DNA of 64,000 nucleotides. Source: Leuconostoc mesenteroides subsp. mesenteroides. GTDB taxonomy: Bacteria; Bacillota; Bacilli; Lactobacillales; Lactobacillaceae. Positions 1-8,678 of the stretch are shown in pieces. Numbering within the stretch: the first letter of the stretch is position 1; the number at the start of each line of letters is the position of its first letter. Location of the stretch: positions 567,501 to 631,500 of the forward strand of contig CP046062.1 of assembly GCA_009676745.1 (NCBI GenBank), given 5' to 3'. Under the pieces are notes generated by a model, which worked only from the letters and a program-made list of their open reading frames with translations, was not told the origin of the DNA and did not search any database. Position numbers and translations under genes: made by a program.

Positions 1-27
1 GTGACCGTTCATTGGGAACAATGAGAT

Positions 28-100
28 GGCTCTGTAGCTCAGTTGGTAGAGCAATGCATTGAAGCTGCATGTGTCGGCGGTTCGATTCCGTCCAGCGCCA
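28..100 (+). tRNA. tRNA-Phe (GAA)
   Basis: Cloverleaf can be drawn by hand: D-arm GCTC/GAGC, anticodon stem ATGCA/TGCAT around loop TTGAAGC (anticodon GAA), T-arm GGCGG/CCGTC with TTCGATT loop. CCA is not encoded. The acceptor stem GGCTCTG/CAGCGCC has one mismatch (U4 opposite C69). First of three tandem plus-strand tRNAs, probably the end of a longer cluster that begins left of the window. Confidence 0.93.
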
Positions 101-128
101 TAGGGAGAAGATCCCAAAGAAAAAGCTT

Positions 129-199
<71 letters not shown>

Positions 200-231
200 T
201 TTGTCTATGTAAGAATAGGCAAGAGAAACAA

Positions 232-305
232 GGGCCATTAGCTCAGTTGGTTAGAGCGCTGTGTTGATAACGCAGAGGTCCCAGGTTCGAGTCCTGGATG
301 GCCCA
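232..305 (+). tRNA. tRNA-Ile (GAT)
   Basis: Acceptor GGGCCAT/ATGGCCC, anticodon stem CTGTG/CGCAG with loop TTGATAA (anticodon GAT), T-arm CCAGG/CCTGG. Last tRNA before the cluster terminator. Confidence 0.95.
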
Positions 306-313
306 TTAAGAAC

Positions 314-338
314 TAGGAGAGGTTTTCCTCTCCTTTTT
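314..338 (+). terminator. Rho-independent terminator of the tRNA cluster
   Basis: GGAGAGG/CCTCTCC hairpin with TTTT loop, followed by a run of six T. Confidence 0.9.
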
Positions 339-461
339 TGTATAGAAACTTATTTATCATTTTCTTGATATAGAAAAAGGATAGAAATAATTACTGAAAA
401 TTGCTGAAAATTAATGAATTTCACAAGTGAGAAAAGTAACTTAATAATAATAAAAGTCTAT

Positions 462-533
462 TTGTCAACTTATTTGACAATTATATAAGTAAATAAAAAA
501 AATTTTGCAACCTTTGTGAAATCGTGGTAATCT
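462..533 (+). promoter_or_regulatory. Candidate promoter region of the MFS gene, in a 360-nt gap
   Basis: The gap 340-698 holds no gene. It contains an inverted repeat TTGTCAA-N5-TTGACAA (462-480) and a promoter-like pair TTGCAA (505-510), 17 bp, TAATCT (528-533). A second possible -10 (TAAAAT) lies near 585-591. Which one is used cannot be decided from sequence. Confidence 0.35.
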
Positions 534-698
534 AATATCAACGGCTTAACGCTTACATTATTTTCATGCAAACGCGCGCAGTGTTAAAATGATAGAAGGA
601 AACGCCATATGCATGTTTTAAAATCTGATTTCAAATTTAAACCTACATAGCTATTTTGCTATTGTTAGAGTTGCTAAATAGAATTTGAGATTGGGAAA

Positions 699-1904
699 AT
701 GGAAGAAAAATTATTTAATAAAGGCTTTTTAACAATTACTATTATTAACTTTATCGTGTACTTAGTCTATTATCTGATGATGGTTATAATTGCTGTTGTT
801 GCGCATGATCAACTACATGCTTCGTTTGGTCAGGCAGGGTTGGCCTCTGGGATTTATATCATAGGAACATTGATAGCTCGGTTGATAGTTGGGAAAGAGT
901 TAGAATTAATCGGGCGGAAGAAAATTGTTCGATGGGGTGCTATTCTATATTTGATTACAACAATTGCTTATTTATTTGTACCTACTATCGCCATATTAGA
1001 TGCAGTACGTCTCTTTAATGGATTTGCGTACGGAATGACTTCAACAGCTTTAAACGCTATTGTGACCGAATTTATTCCCGAGAAACGTAAAGGAGAGGGC
1101 ATAAATTATTATGGATTGAGTACAAGCTTAGCTGCAGCTATTGGCCCCTTCATTGGTTTGTTATTATTGAATGCAACTAGTTTTCGATTTATTGTAATAT
1201 TGTCAGTCATCTTAATTGGAATTTCAATGGTCGCATTGTTTGCAATTAAAATTAACAATGTAACGCTCTCACCAGAACATTTATCTGAATTGAAGTCTTG
1301 GAAAATTTCTAGTTTTATTGAGTTTAAAGTATTACTGATTGCTGGTGTCGGATTTTTGATGGGCTTGTCTTATTCATCCGTATTATCATTTTTGGCTTCA
1401 TATGCGGAAACTCTCAATTTGGTTTCGATTAGTTCATTCTTTTTCGTAGTTTATGCTGGGATTGTTACATTAACAAGACCAATTTCAGGACGTATTTTTG
1501 ATCGTTTTGGTGAAAATTATGTTATGTATCCGAGCTACTTTTTCTTAGCTCTTGGGTTAGTTGTTTTAGGATTGACGCATAATGGCTTTACTTTGTTGTT
1601 GTCCGGTGCGTTCATTGGTTTAGGATATGGAACATTTATGTCAAATGGCCAAGCAGTTTCCTTAAAGTTGGTTTCGAGTCATCGTGTCGGTATTGCTTTA
1701 TCAACATACTTCATCGGTTTGGACTTAGGATTAGGTGTTGGTCCTTACGCCTTAGGTGCTTTACATGATATATTGACTTTCCGTGAGTTGTACTTAGTTT
1801 CAGCAGTTATTCCTGTGGTTTCAGCTGTACTCTATTTGGTATTTTATCATCCAAATCGTATCAAAAAAAATGTTGGAACTATTCCTAATGAGGAATTAGC
1901 CTAA
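699..1904 (+). CDS. MFS transporter
   Basis: 401 aa, about twelve hydrophobic segments, typical size for the major facilitator superfamily. Two family signatures are visible: the loop 2/3 motif reads GKELELIGRKK (about residues 65-75) and RPISGRIFDRFG sits near residue 260. These fit a drug or sugar/H+ antiporter of the DHA type, but the substrate cannot be read. The start at ATG 699 has only a weak GGGAAAA upstream. The gene stands alone between the tRNA terminator and a bidirectional terminator shared with the convergent HAD gene. Confidence 0.85.
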   Translation: MEEKLFNKGFLTITIINFIVYLVYYLMMVIIAVVAHDQLHASFGQAGLASGIYIIGTLIARLIVGKELELIGRKKIVRWGAILYLITTIAYLFVPTIAILDAVRLFNGFAYGMTSTALNAIVTEFIPEKRKGEGINYYGLSTSLAAAIGPFIGLLLLNATSFRFIVILSVILIGISMVALFAIKINNVTLSPEHLSELKSWKISSFIEFKVLLIAGVGFLMGLSYSSVLSFLASYAETLNLVSISSFFFVVYAGIVTLTRPISGRIFDRFGENYVMYPSYFFLALGLVVLGLTHNGFTLLLSGAFIGLGYGTFMSNGQAVSLKLVSSHRVGIALSTYFIGLDLGLGVGPYALGALHDILTFRELYLVSAVIPVVSAVLYLVFYHPNRIKKNVGTIPNEELA

Positions 1905-1909
1905 AAATA

Positions 1910-1945
1910 AAAGCAGTATGTTTCACGTGAAACATACTGCTTTTA
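1910..1945. terminator. Bidirectional terminator between convergent genes
   Basis: A perfect palindrome with 18-nt arms (core AAGCAGTATGTTTCAC and its complement), flanked by T-rich tracts on both sides. It can terminate both the MFS gene and the HAD gene. Its centre is a parS sequence. Confidence 0.85.
1919..1934. other. parS: parS site (ParB/Spo0J nucleation site)
   Basis: TGTTTCACGTGAAACA is a perfect 16-bp palindrome equal to the bacterial parS consensus. ParB proteins load at such sites, which cluster around the replication origin and recruit SMC. A chance exact match in 64 kb is very unlikely. No parA/parB gene is in the window. The site is embedded in a terminator stem between convergent genes. 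Confidence 0.85.
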
Positions 1946-1948
1946 TTT

Positions 1949-2725
1949 TTAAATAATCCAATTGTCTAAAGTTTTAACTTCATAGGTTGGTTTTTGAGTA
2001 ATCTGAGAAATTTGTTTAGGCGTAGAAACTCCTGAATATACGAGTAATGTATCAATTTGTGAATTGATACCGGCAAGAATATCAGTATTGTAATTATCAC
2101 CAACCATAATAACGTCTTGTCGATTAATGTGAAGCTTATTTAATGCACCTTCCATAATAGGTATTTCAGGTTTAGCTATCACAGTCGGTTCAACCTGTGT
2201 GGCAGTTTGGATAGCAGAAATTAATGAGCCAGCTCCGGGCAACATGCCACGTTCATTGGGTAAATTAGTATCACGATTCGTTGCGATGAACTGTGCACCT
2301 CGTTGGATTGCTAAAGTAGCAGTAGTGAGCTTTTCATAGTTGAATGCTCGGTCTAGTCCTGCAACAACAAAATCGGCATGTTCGTCACTAGTTATTGTAA
2401 AACCAGCATCTATTAACGCCTTTCGTAGGCCAGATTCGCCTACTAAATATACTCTCTTTTTTTCAGGTGAAGAAATCATTTTAAGATAGTCGGCTGTTGC
2501 CATTGAGCTAGTATAAACTTGTTCAGCCGATGTTTCAATATCATGGTTTTTAGTTAAGTTATCAGCCACGTCTGCGGGAGTTTTAGTTGAATTATTGGTT
2601 ACAAATAGGTAAGGAATATTAGCTTCCTTGAGTCGATCAATAAATCTTTTTCCAGAAGGCATTTTTTTTTGGCCTTGATATATTGTGCCATCTAGGTCGA
2701 TGAAGTAAGCTTTATATTTTAACAT
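1949..2725 (-). CDS. HAD-IIA (NagD-like) phosphatase
   Basis: 258 aa. Motif I DLDGTIYQG (residues 11-19), motif II VTNNST (43-48), motif III Lys in AKPE (about 185), and motif IV VGDNYNTDI (about 208-216). Together with the cap between motifs II and III these mark the NagD/AraL-type HAD subfamily IIA, which dephosphorylates small sugar phosphates and nucleotides; the true substrate is unknown. RBS GGAGA precedes ATG 2725. It probably has its own promoter and ends at the shared terminator at 1910-1945. Confidence 0.93.
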   Translation of the reverse strand: MLKYKAYFIDLDGTIYQGQKKMPSGKRFIDRLKEANIPYLFVTNNSTKTPADVADNLTKNHDIETSAEQVYTSSMATADYLKMISSPEKKRVYLVGESGLRKALIDAGFTITSDEHADFVVAGLDRAFNYEKLTTATLAIQRGAQFIATNRDTNLPNERGMLPGAGSLISAIQTATQVEPTVIAKPEIPIMEGALNKLHINRQDVIMVGDNYNTDILAGINSQIDTLLVYSGVSTPKQISQITQKPTYEVKTLDNWII

Positions 2726-2864
2726 TTTTAATCTCCATTTAATATTGAATGTCTATATTATACACATCAACATTGGTTGATATCAAATAACGAATCAACG
2801 GACTTTTCTCCCATCTCAATCTCCTAAGATAAAATCTCCTAAAATATTTTATAATTATAGTTCG

Positions 2865-2890
2865 CCCGCAAGTGATTGCGGGTTTTCGTT
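2865..2890 (+). terminator. Orphan hairpin with T-rich tail
   Basis: CCCGCAA-GTGA-TTGCGGG followed by TTTTCGTT, with no gene upstream on this strand; a TATAAT-like sequence lies just before it. Preceded at about 2817-2844 by two copies of AATCTCCTAA. It could be a read-through blocker, the end of a very short RNA, or a leader element of the gene at 2966. Confidence 0.5.
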
Positions 2891-2965
2891 GGTTATAGGT
2901 TAAATTTTTATCCTAATTTGATATAGAAAGGGTAAAATATAAATAGAATAATAGGGGAATAAATT

Positions 2966-3409
2966 ATGCCTAAAAAATATCGAACACCACCGTTTTTAAC
3001 GCCATCAGCTATTGTTTCGTTAATTGTTGCTATTAGCGCTGCTAATTTAGCAGTAAACGTAGCAACTGGTACAAGTGAAGGTGGAAAAGTATCATCAAGT
3101 GCTAGTAGTACCATGAATACTTCGATGATAACAAGTAGCACAACAAGTAAGTCGACTAGTAGTGATGATAAATCAAGTAGTTCGTCAACATCGAGCAGCA
3201 ATGACGAGTCAAGTTCAAAATCAGATGATACCTCTGCTACGGATACGTCATCGGCAGCTACAACTTCGGCTGCAGATACATCGAACCCAGGTGCTGCTAC
3301 ATCGTCATCTGGCACATCATCTTCGGCAACATTATCAAGTGATAATAATATACCATCAAGTTCATCAAATGCAACACGTACGACAAGTAGTTCGGAGGAT
3401 ACCCAATAA
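2966..3409 (+). CDS. Membrane-anchored Ser/Thr-rich protein, unknown function
   Basis: 147 aa. A short basic N-terminus, one hydrophobic segment (about residues 12-32), then a tail of more than 100 residues that is almost only Ser, Thr, Asp and Ala, with no Cys or LPxTG. This predicts a type II-like membrane anchor with a disordered extracellular tail, possibly glycosylated. The stop overlaps the next start (TAATG), so the two genes are translationally coupled. ORFs in other frames and on the opposite strand here are by-products of the repetitive codons. Function unknown. Confidence 0.7.
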   Translation: MPKKYRTPPFLTPSAIVSLIVAISAANLAVNVATGTSEGGKVSSSASSTMNTSMITSSTTSKSTSSDDKSSSSSTSSSNDESSSKSDDTSATDTSSAATTSAADTSNPGAATSSSGTSSSATLSSDNNIPSSSSNATRTTSSSEDTQ

Positions 3410-4200
3410 TGCTGGCAATTCTTGATTTAATTAATCATTATCTCGGATATTTCACGACAAATTCAAAGACCAAAGGGCGTATATACACTGTTGTTGGCGC
3501 CGTAGGTGTTTGGTACCTACTTTATTTAGCCTATCGTTTTTTTGTAAATGGCCGCTGGTTACGTGGTGCATTCATTGCTGCAATATTCTTATTATTACTT
3601 TACTTTGCTATTTTGAATATAATATATTATTTTACGAAACATACAAGCAAGTGGGATGTTTCACCTAAGATTGAGAAATTATTAGGGGGACCCCATGAGG
3701 AAAAAAGTGAACGTGAACCAGAGACTGTCATCATGCCGGCTAATGGACTATACAGCCGACAGAATGTTATGTCAGGTACCGTGGTAAGTAATATGCAACA
3801 ACAAACTAATTTAGATACGCTTGTATCAGAAATGCGGCAACTTGATTTAATAGCAAATGATTACGGACATCTTGGTGAACAAGCGCAGCGACAAATTATT
3901 GCACAACAAGGAGTCATTTACGCCAACCATCCGGGGACATTATTACCTTATTTTGCAATGCATGAAAATAATGGTACGCTACAAATAGTCGGAGGCATTA
4001 ATCAATTACAAGCTCGAGAATTGGGGAATGTTTCTATGGTTGGTCTCACACCTACGGATCAAGCGTTAACTAATTATCGTTTAGCAATAGCCTCAGTAGT
4101 TCTTGTAGGAGGTCCAAGTCATTTAGCGACACGGAGTGAGTTAGTTGATGATGTGCAGACCTACAAAATCAAAATAGAAATAGCTTATGATCATAGATAA
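3409..4200 (+). CDS. Conserved two-TM membrane protein, unknown function
   Basis: 263 aa. Two hydrophobic segments (about 24-45 and 53-75) are followed by a soluble domain of about 180 residues with a charged start. The soluble part contains QLDLIANDYGHLGEQAQRQI and mixed alpha/beta-like sequence that I do not recognise. The start overlaps the stop of the Ser-rich protein by one base, so the pair is probably made in fixed ratio and may form a cell-surface complex. Followed by a terminator shared with the convergent GNAT gene. Confidence 0.75.
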   Translation: MLAILDLINHYLGYFTTNSKTKGRIYTVVGAVGVWYLLYLAYRFFVNGRWLRGAFIAAIFLLLLYFAILNIIYYFTKHTSKWDVSPKIEKLLGGPHEEKSEREPETVIMPANGLYSRQNVMSGTVVSNMQQQTNLDTLVSEMRQLDLIANDYGHLGEQAQRQIIAQQGVIYANHPGTLLPYFAMHENNGTLQIVGGINQLQARELGNVSMVGLTPTDQALTNYRLAIASVVLVGGPSHLATRSELVDDVQTYKIKIEIAYDHR

Positions 4201-4214
4201 TAATACTATTGCAC

Positions 4215-4250
4215 AAAAAAAGAGCTGATAATTGATTATAGCTCTTTTTT
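4215..4250. terminator. Bidirectional terminator
   Basis: AAAAAAGAGCT ... AGCTCTTTTTT arms between convergent genes; the right arm lies in the 3' end of the GNAT gene. Confidence 0.75.
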
Positions 4251-4676
4251 CATATGTATATGTTGTATGCCGGCTTCAAAAAAAGGTATCCCTGTTGCTG
4301 TAAAGTCAAGGGCTTCATAAAACCCTCGAGCTTGAATTTGAGCACCAAGGACAAGGGTTTGAATACCATAAGATGGTGCTAGGCTTTCAATGTATTCCAT
4401 AAGTTGTCTACCCAGCCCTTGCCCACGAAGTTGGGATAACGTAGCAACACGTTGTATGTGCCAAGTATTATTTGATTCCGCTAATACACGAGCAGTTGCT
4501 GCGAGCATATTATCCGAATAAATAACGATATGAATAGCATTCTCTTCAGCAGCTTGATCATTCAATTCATCGTTAATCTTAACGCCTTGTTCAACAACGA
4601 AAACTGCATTACGTATTGCTAGGGCATCTTCGTGGATAGACCCGAGTCCTTGTTCATGTTTAATCTGTATTTTCAT
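4236..4676 (-). CDS. GNAT family N-acetyltransferase (YjcF-like)
   Basis: 146 aa, full length for the family. The N-terminal IRNAVFVVEQGV (about 21-32) is typical of the ElaA/YjcF branch. Motif A is RVATLSQLRGQGLGRQLM with the acetyl-CoA loop RGQGLG at about 82-87, and FYEALDF near the C-terminus. It transfers an acetyl group from acetyl-CoA to an unknown amine. The gene lies alone on the minus strand. Confidence 0.88.
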   Translation of the reverse strand: MKIQIKHEQGLGSIHEDALAIRNAVFVVEQGVKINDELNDQAAEENAIHIVIYSDNMLAATARVLAESNNTWHIQRVATLSQLRGQGLGRQLMEYIESLAPSYGIQTLVLGAQIQARGFYEALDFTATGIPFFEAGIQHIHMKKEL

Positions 4677-4770
4677 AGCATTATTATAGCAAGTTCAGTA
4701 CGTGAATGACAATTAGAATTACAATGAGATGCTAGTTCAGTAGATATGATAAACCTAAACCTTGTAAAGT

Positions 4771-4779
4771 TGGTATAAT
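4771..4779 (+). promoter_or_regulatory. Extended -10 promoter directly abutting ltaS
   Basis: TGG-TATAAT (extended -10, TGnTATAAT) ends 7 nt before ATG 4787, so transcription should start at or next to the start codon. No Shine-Dalgarno sequence precedes either possible ATG (4778, 4787). Confidence 0.55.
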
Positions 4780-4786
4780 GATAGTT

Positions 4787-6976
4787 ATGAAAAAATATTT
4801 AAAAAATATTTGGCAGGAAACCTTGGCGCCAAAAAATTGGATTAAACAGCTGAATACTCGTACAGGTTTTTTTATGTGGACGCTCGTACTGTTTACGCTA
4901 AAAACAATTTTGGCATATGGTGCTGATTTTGATTGGTTACATGTCTCCGATCCGTTGCAGATATTCTTGATGCTCATCAATCCAATTGGGTTTACGATAA
5001 TTATTTTTAGTCTCGCATTATTTATTAAACCTAAGCAATTATATTATGGTGCCTTAATTTTACTTGATGCCACAATGACAGGGCTACTATATTTAAATGT
5101 CATTTATTTTCGCGAGTTTTCTGATTTTATGTCAGTTAACACAATGTTGGGCTACAGTTCGGTGAATCAGGGTGGAAAAGCAGCTGGAGCAATTGCGTTT
5201 GGGGTTCATGATGTCCTTTTCTGGATTGATATTATTATCTTGATAGGTTTATTCTTAGCCCGAAAGATTCATTTTGATAGTCGTCCAATGAGGCGGTTAC
5301 AACCCTTTAAAATTTTAACCATCGGTGTATTTATTTTTATGGCCAATCTATTGTTGGCCGATTTGAATCGCCCGCAGTTACTAGTTCGGCAATTCGACCG
5401 AGAGTACATGGTTAAATATCTTGGTATCGGACCGTTTACAATTTATGATGCTATTAATACCTATCAAACTAGTCAAATTCGAAAGACGGCCACACCATCT
5501 GAATTGACAGCTGTACAAAACTACATTAAGAAAAACTATGCTGAGATTAACCCTAAATTTTACGGAAAAGCTAAGGGAAAGAATGTAATTGTCATTCATC
5601 TGGAAAGCTTTCAACAAATGTCGATTGATCGAAAAATAAATGGGCAAGAAGTGACCCCATTTTTGAACAGTCTATACCACAGTGAGTCAACTGTTGCTTT
5701 TGATAATTTTTTCAATCAAGTAGGTCAGGGGAAAACATCAGACGCAGAAAATATGTTAGAAACGTCTACATTTGGTTTACCCCAGGGTTCTTTATTTACT
5801 AAATTGGGAGACGATCAGACTTTCCAAGCGATGCCAGCAATTTTGAACCAAAGGGCAGGTTATTCCAGTGCAGTATTTCATGGAAATATGGGCTCCTTTT
5901 GGAATCGTAGTACCGTTTATAAACGAATGGGTTATCAAAATTGGGTTTCAGGTGATTATTTTGATATTACCGGAAAAAAGGCAACTTCATGGGGGCTGAA
6001 GGATAAGTTGTTATTTCATAATTCAGTACCTTATTTGGAGCGACTACAACAACCTTTCTATGCTAAATATTTAACAGTAACAAATCACACACCCTTTACT
6101 TTAGATAAACAAGATCAAGACCCTAATTTTCAAACGAGTAATACGGGGTCAAAATTAGTTGATAATTACTTCATTACTAATCACTATCTTGATCAATCAA
6201 TAAAAGAATTTTTTGCTTATCTGAAAAAATCAGGCTTATATAAAGATACAGCTGTTGTTTTGTATGGTGATCACTATGGCATTTCAAACACAGACGCCTC
6301 TTATTTAGCTTCACTATTAGGAAAAGACTCTGATAATTGGACTGATTTAGACAATGCCAACCTGCAGCGTGTACCATTGATTGTTCATGTTCCGGGCATG
6401 AAAAACGGTTATATTGACCATACTTATGGTGGTGAAATTGATGTAGCCCCAACGATAGAACATTTATTGGGCATTAGTACGAAACGCTACATTCAATTTG
6501 GGCAGGATTTATTGAGTAAAAATCATAAGCAAATTGTCGTATTTCGTAATAAAGATTGGATAACGCCAGAATATGCGAGCCTATCGGGAAGAATATGGAA
6601 TACTAAGACAGATCAAGAAATTACAACACCAGGCAAAGCATTGCAGGACAAAGTTGATAAGATTCAAGAGTATGCAAACACAAAGCTATCTATGTCAGAT
6701 AACTTAAATCAAAAAAACTTACTTAAATTTTATGCACCCGAAGACTTCAAAACGGTCAAGGCTAATGGTTTTGACTATAGTAAAGAAGCAACCATTAAAC
6801 GATTGAAGAGACAAAATAAGAAATTGGGAACAAAATCAACAAGTTTGTTTGCTCAACATGGTAATCAGTCGACATTAAGTGACTATATTACTGATGCACC
6901 AGAAGTTGATGATGAGACGACTGATACAACACGATTATTACCACGAAATGCGGATGACTGGAGTAACGACGAATAA
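4787..6976 (+). CDS. ltaS: Lipoteichoic acid synthase family protein
   Basis: 729 aa from ATG 4787 (732 from ATG 4778). Five hydrophobic segments in the first 200 residues are followed by an extracellular sulfatase-fold domain. Metal/catalytic motifs are visible: VIHLESFQ (Glu ligand), GQGKTSDAE with the probable catalytic Thr, and YGDHYG (Asp-His ligands). The family polymerises glycerol phosphate from phosphatidylglycerol onto a glycolipid anchor to build LTA. The C-terminal tail after about residue 600 is charged. The downstream GT4 gene may make the glycolipid anchor. The start region looks leaderless. Confidence 0.88.
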   Translation: MKKYLKNIWQETLAPKNWIKQLNTRTGFFMWTLVLFTLKTILAYGADFDWLHVSDPLQIFLMLINPIGFTIIIFSLALFIKPKQLYYGALILLDATMTGLLYLNVIYFREFSDFMSVNTMLGYSSVNQGGKAAGAIAFGVHDVLFWIDIIILIGLFLARKIHFDSRPMRRLQPFKILTIGVFIFMANLLLADLNRPQLLVRQFDREYMVKYLGIGPFTIYDAINTYQTSQIRKTATPSELTAVQNYIKKNYAEINPKFYGKAKGKNVIVIHLESFQQMSIDRKINGQEVTPFLNSLYHSESTVAFDNFFNQVGQGKTSDAENMLETSTFGLPQGSLFTKLGDDQTFQAMPAILNQRAGYSSAVFHGNMGSFWNRSTVYKRMGYQNWVSGDYFDITGKKATSWGLKDKLLFHNSVPYLERLQQPFYAKYLTVTNHTPFTLDKQDQDPNFQTSNTGSKLVDNYFITNHYLDQSIKEFFAYLKKSGLYKDTAVVLYGDHYGISNTDASYLASLLGKDSDNWTDLDNANLQRVPLIVHVPGMKNGYIDHTYGGEIDVAPTIEHLLGISTKRYIQFGQDLLSKNHKQIVVFRNKDWITPEYASLSGRIWNTKTDQEITTPGKALQDKVDKIQEYANTKLSMSDNLNQKNLLKFYAPEDFKTVKANGFDYSKEATIKRLKRQNKKLGTKSTSLFAQHGNQSTLSDYITDAPEVDDETTDTTRLLPRNADDWSNDE

Positions 6977-7028
6977 TTTTTAAAAATCAGCCTGTCGTGA
7001 TGACGGAAATATAAATTTGGAGTAATAT

Positions 7029-8090
7029 ATGGCAAAAATTTTAATTGCGCTCGAAAATATTGAACTCGGTGGAATGAAGCGAGCAACAACCGTCGTCGGC
7101 AATGCCTTGGCAGCAAACCATGAAGTTACCTATTATAATTTTTCTGATTTACCACCCTTTTATGAATTGTCGGCGCCTTTAGTTGTCGCTTCGCCTGCGT
7201 TACATCTAACAAGTGAAGTGCATCCATTTGAAAGATATGCCCAAGCTATTGAAAACTTCTCACTTTTAGCACAGCGCTATGATGTGGTTATTTTAGCAGG
7301 TGGATTACTATCCAGTTTTGCAGCTGTTTTGAAACCAAAGTTGCCACATACAAAACTAATTGGGTGGATGCATAATAACATTACAACATATAGAGATCAA
7401 TATTATGCAGTGATGCATGAGGAATTTATAGCCGGTTTACGTGTTTTAGACGCAGTAGTCGTACTAACTGATTTTGATTTAGATGGTTTCAAAAAATATA
7501 ACGAACGCACGGTTAAAATTTGGAACCCGTTAACAATTGCACCTAAAGGGCCTTCTAAACTGGAGAAACACATTATATCGTTTACGTCACGCATTGCTAT
7601 TCAGCACAAAGGAATTGATTTTGCTGTACAACTGGCCACTAGACTACCGGATGATTGGCAATTAGCCATTGCTGGGGGTGGCATGCAGAAGGATATGGGA
7701 ATCTTCAAACATTTAATCAGTGAGTACGGGGCGCATGAAAAGATCATATATCGTGGCCCATTGAAAGATAATGAATTGCGTGACCATTATCGTAATTCTA
7801 GTTTATTTCTACAAACATCACGCTGGGAAGGATTACCGCTTGTCTTGGTTGAAGCAATGAGTTTTGGTTTGCCAGTTATTGCTATGAGACAAACAGGTTC
7901 AGCAGAAGTGTTAAATGATGGTGAATTTGGTGTTTTGGTAGGGAATGGCGATGTTGATGGAACGGCTATAGCGATTCAGAGGCTAATCAACAGTCGACAG
8001 CAGCAAATCGATTTAGCAGAAAAGTCGTTAAATCGCGTTCGTGATTTTCAAATCGAACCCATCTTGAGACAGTGGGAAGCTTTATTTTAA
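7029..8090 (+). CDS. GT4 family glycosyltransferase
   Basis: 353 aa with the two-domain GT-B pattern. The N-terminal half has LGGMKRA-type glycine loop (about 13-20). The C-terminal half has FTSRIAIQHKG, the nucleotide-sugar site and the EX7E motif EGLPLVLVE (about 276-284) followed by AMSFGLPVIAM. GT4 enzymes are retaining transferases using UDP- or GDP-sugars. The position 52 nt after ltaS suggests a role in LTA or glycolipid anchor synthesis, but this is inference. RBS GGAG at 7018 before ATG 7029. Confidence 0.87.
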   Translation: MAKILIALENIELGGMKRATTVVGNALAANHEVTYYNFSDLPPFYELSAPLVVASPALHLTSEVHPFERYAQAIENFSLLAQRYDVVILAGGLLSSFAAVLKPKLPHTKLIGWMHNNITTYRDQYYAVMHEEFIAGLRVLDAVVVLTDFDLDGFKKYNERTVKIWNPLTIAPKGPSKLEKHIISFTSRIAIQHKGIDFAVQLATRLPDDWQLAIAGGGMQKDMGIFKHLISEYGAHEKIIYRGPLKDNELRDHYRNSSLFLQTSRWEGLPLVLVEAMSFGLPVIAMRQTGSAEVLNDGEFGVLVGNGDVDGTAIAIQRLINSRQQQIDLAEKSLNRVRDFQIEPILRQWEALF

Positions 8091-8108
8091 TGATGATACA
8101 TATATTTG

Positions 8109-8136
8109 TTGACAAGTAACCTAACAACTATATAAT
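8109..8136 (+). promoter_or_regulatory. Promoter of the MerR gene
   Basis: TTGACA (8109-8114), 16-bp spacer, TATAAT (8131-8136). Confidence 0.75.
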
Positions 8137-8157
8137 ATTAACTTAGAGGTCTAATGT

Positions 8158-8598
8158 ATGGACAATTATAACTCTACTCATAAAAAAGCACCATTTGATA
8201 ACTTACAATTTGGTATAAGCGATCTTGCAAGAATGACAGGCGTGTCTACCCGACAACTGCGCTATTGGGAAAAGCAAGGGTACGTGAAAGCACTTGATCG
8301 CAATGATGATCAAGAATCACGTTTATATGGCTTTCGAGCCTTCTTAAAGGTTAGCATTATTAAACAACACATTGATGATGGTGATACCTTACGTACAGCA
8401 GTAATCCATGCCAATGAAAATATTGACAGTGCAATGATTACAAAACATATTATGAAACAAGCATTTCAGGGCTTAGAAGACTTTCAAGGAACTGTGGCAG
8501 TGAATATGGGTTACTTTGATGATGATGAAACACAACTGCTATACGTATTTTTAGAAGATGGTAAAGCCAAGTATCGTGTGGTCGATAATAAAAAATGA
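8158..8598 (+). CDS. MerR family transcriptional regulator
   Basis: 146 aa. Winged helix at about residues 20-60 (FGISDLARMTGVSTRQLRYWE, GlnR/MerR signature), then a short helical linker and a C-terminal part rich in acidic residues. It has no Cys cluster, so it is not a thiol-coordinated metal sensor. RBS AGAGG is 8 nt upstream of ATG 8158. Monocistronic with its own promoter and terminator; target unknown. Confidence 0.88.
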   Translation: MDNYNSTHKKAPFDNLQFGISDLARMTGVSTRQLRYWEKQGYVKALDRNDDQESRLYGFRAFLKVSIIKQHIDDGDTLRTAVIHANENIDSAMITKHIMKQAFQGLEDFQGTVAVNMGYFDDDETQLLYVFLEDGKAKYRVVDNKK

Positions 8599-8622
8599 TT
8601 GTCGAACAGACAGTCATTTTTT
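8592..8622 (+). terminator. Terminator of the MerR gene
   Basis: AATGATTGTC/GACAGTCATT imperfect stem followed by six T. Confidence 0.7.
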
Positions 8623-8678
8623 ATTATGTATATTCACATTTATGTGTTGGCGACTAAATGAAATAGAGAGCTAGGTAT

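Noticed and set aside
2908-3315. 135-aa minus-strand ORF opposite the Ser/Thr-rich gene
   Set aside because: Asp/Val/Leu-rich shadow of the repetitive Ser/Thr codons; no RBS and no promoter.
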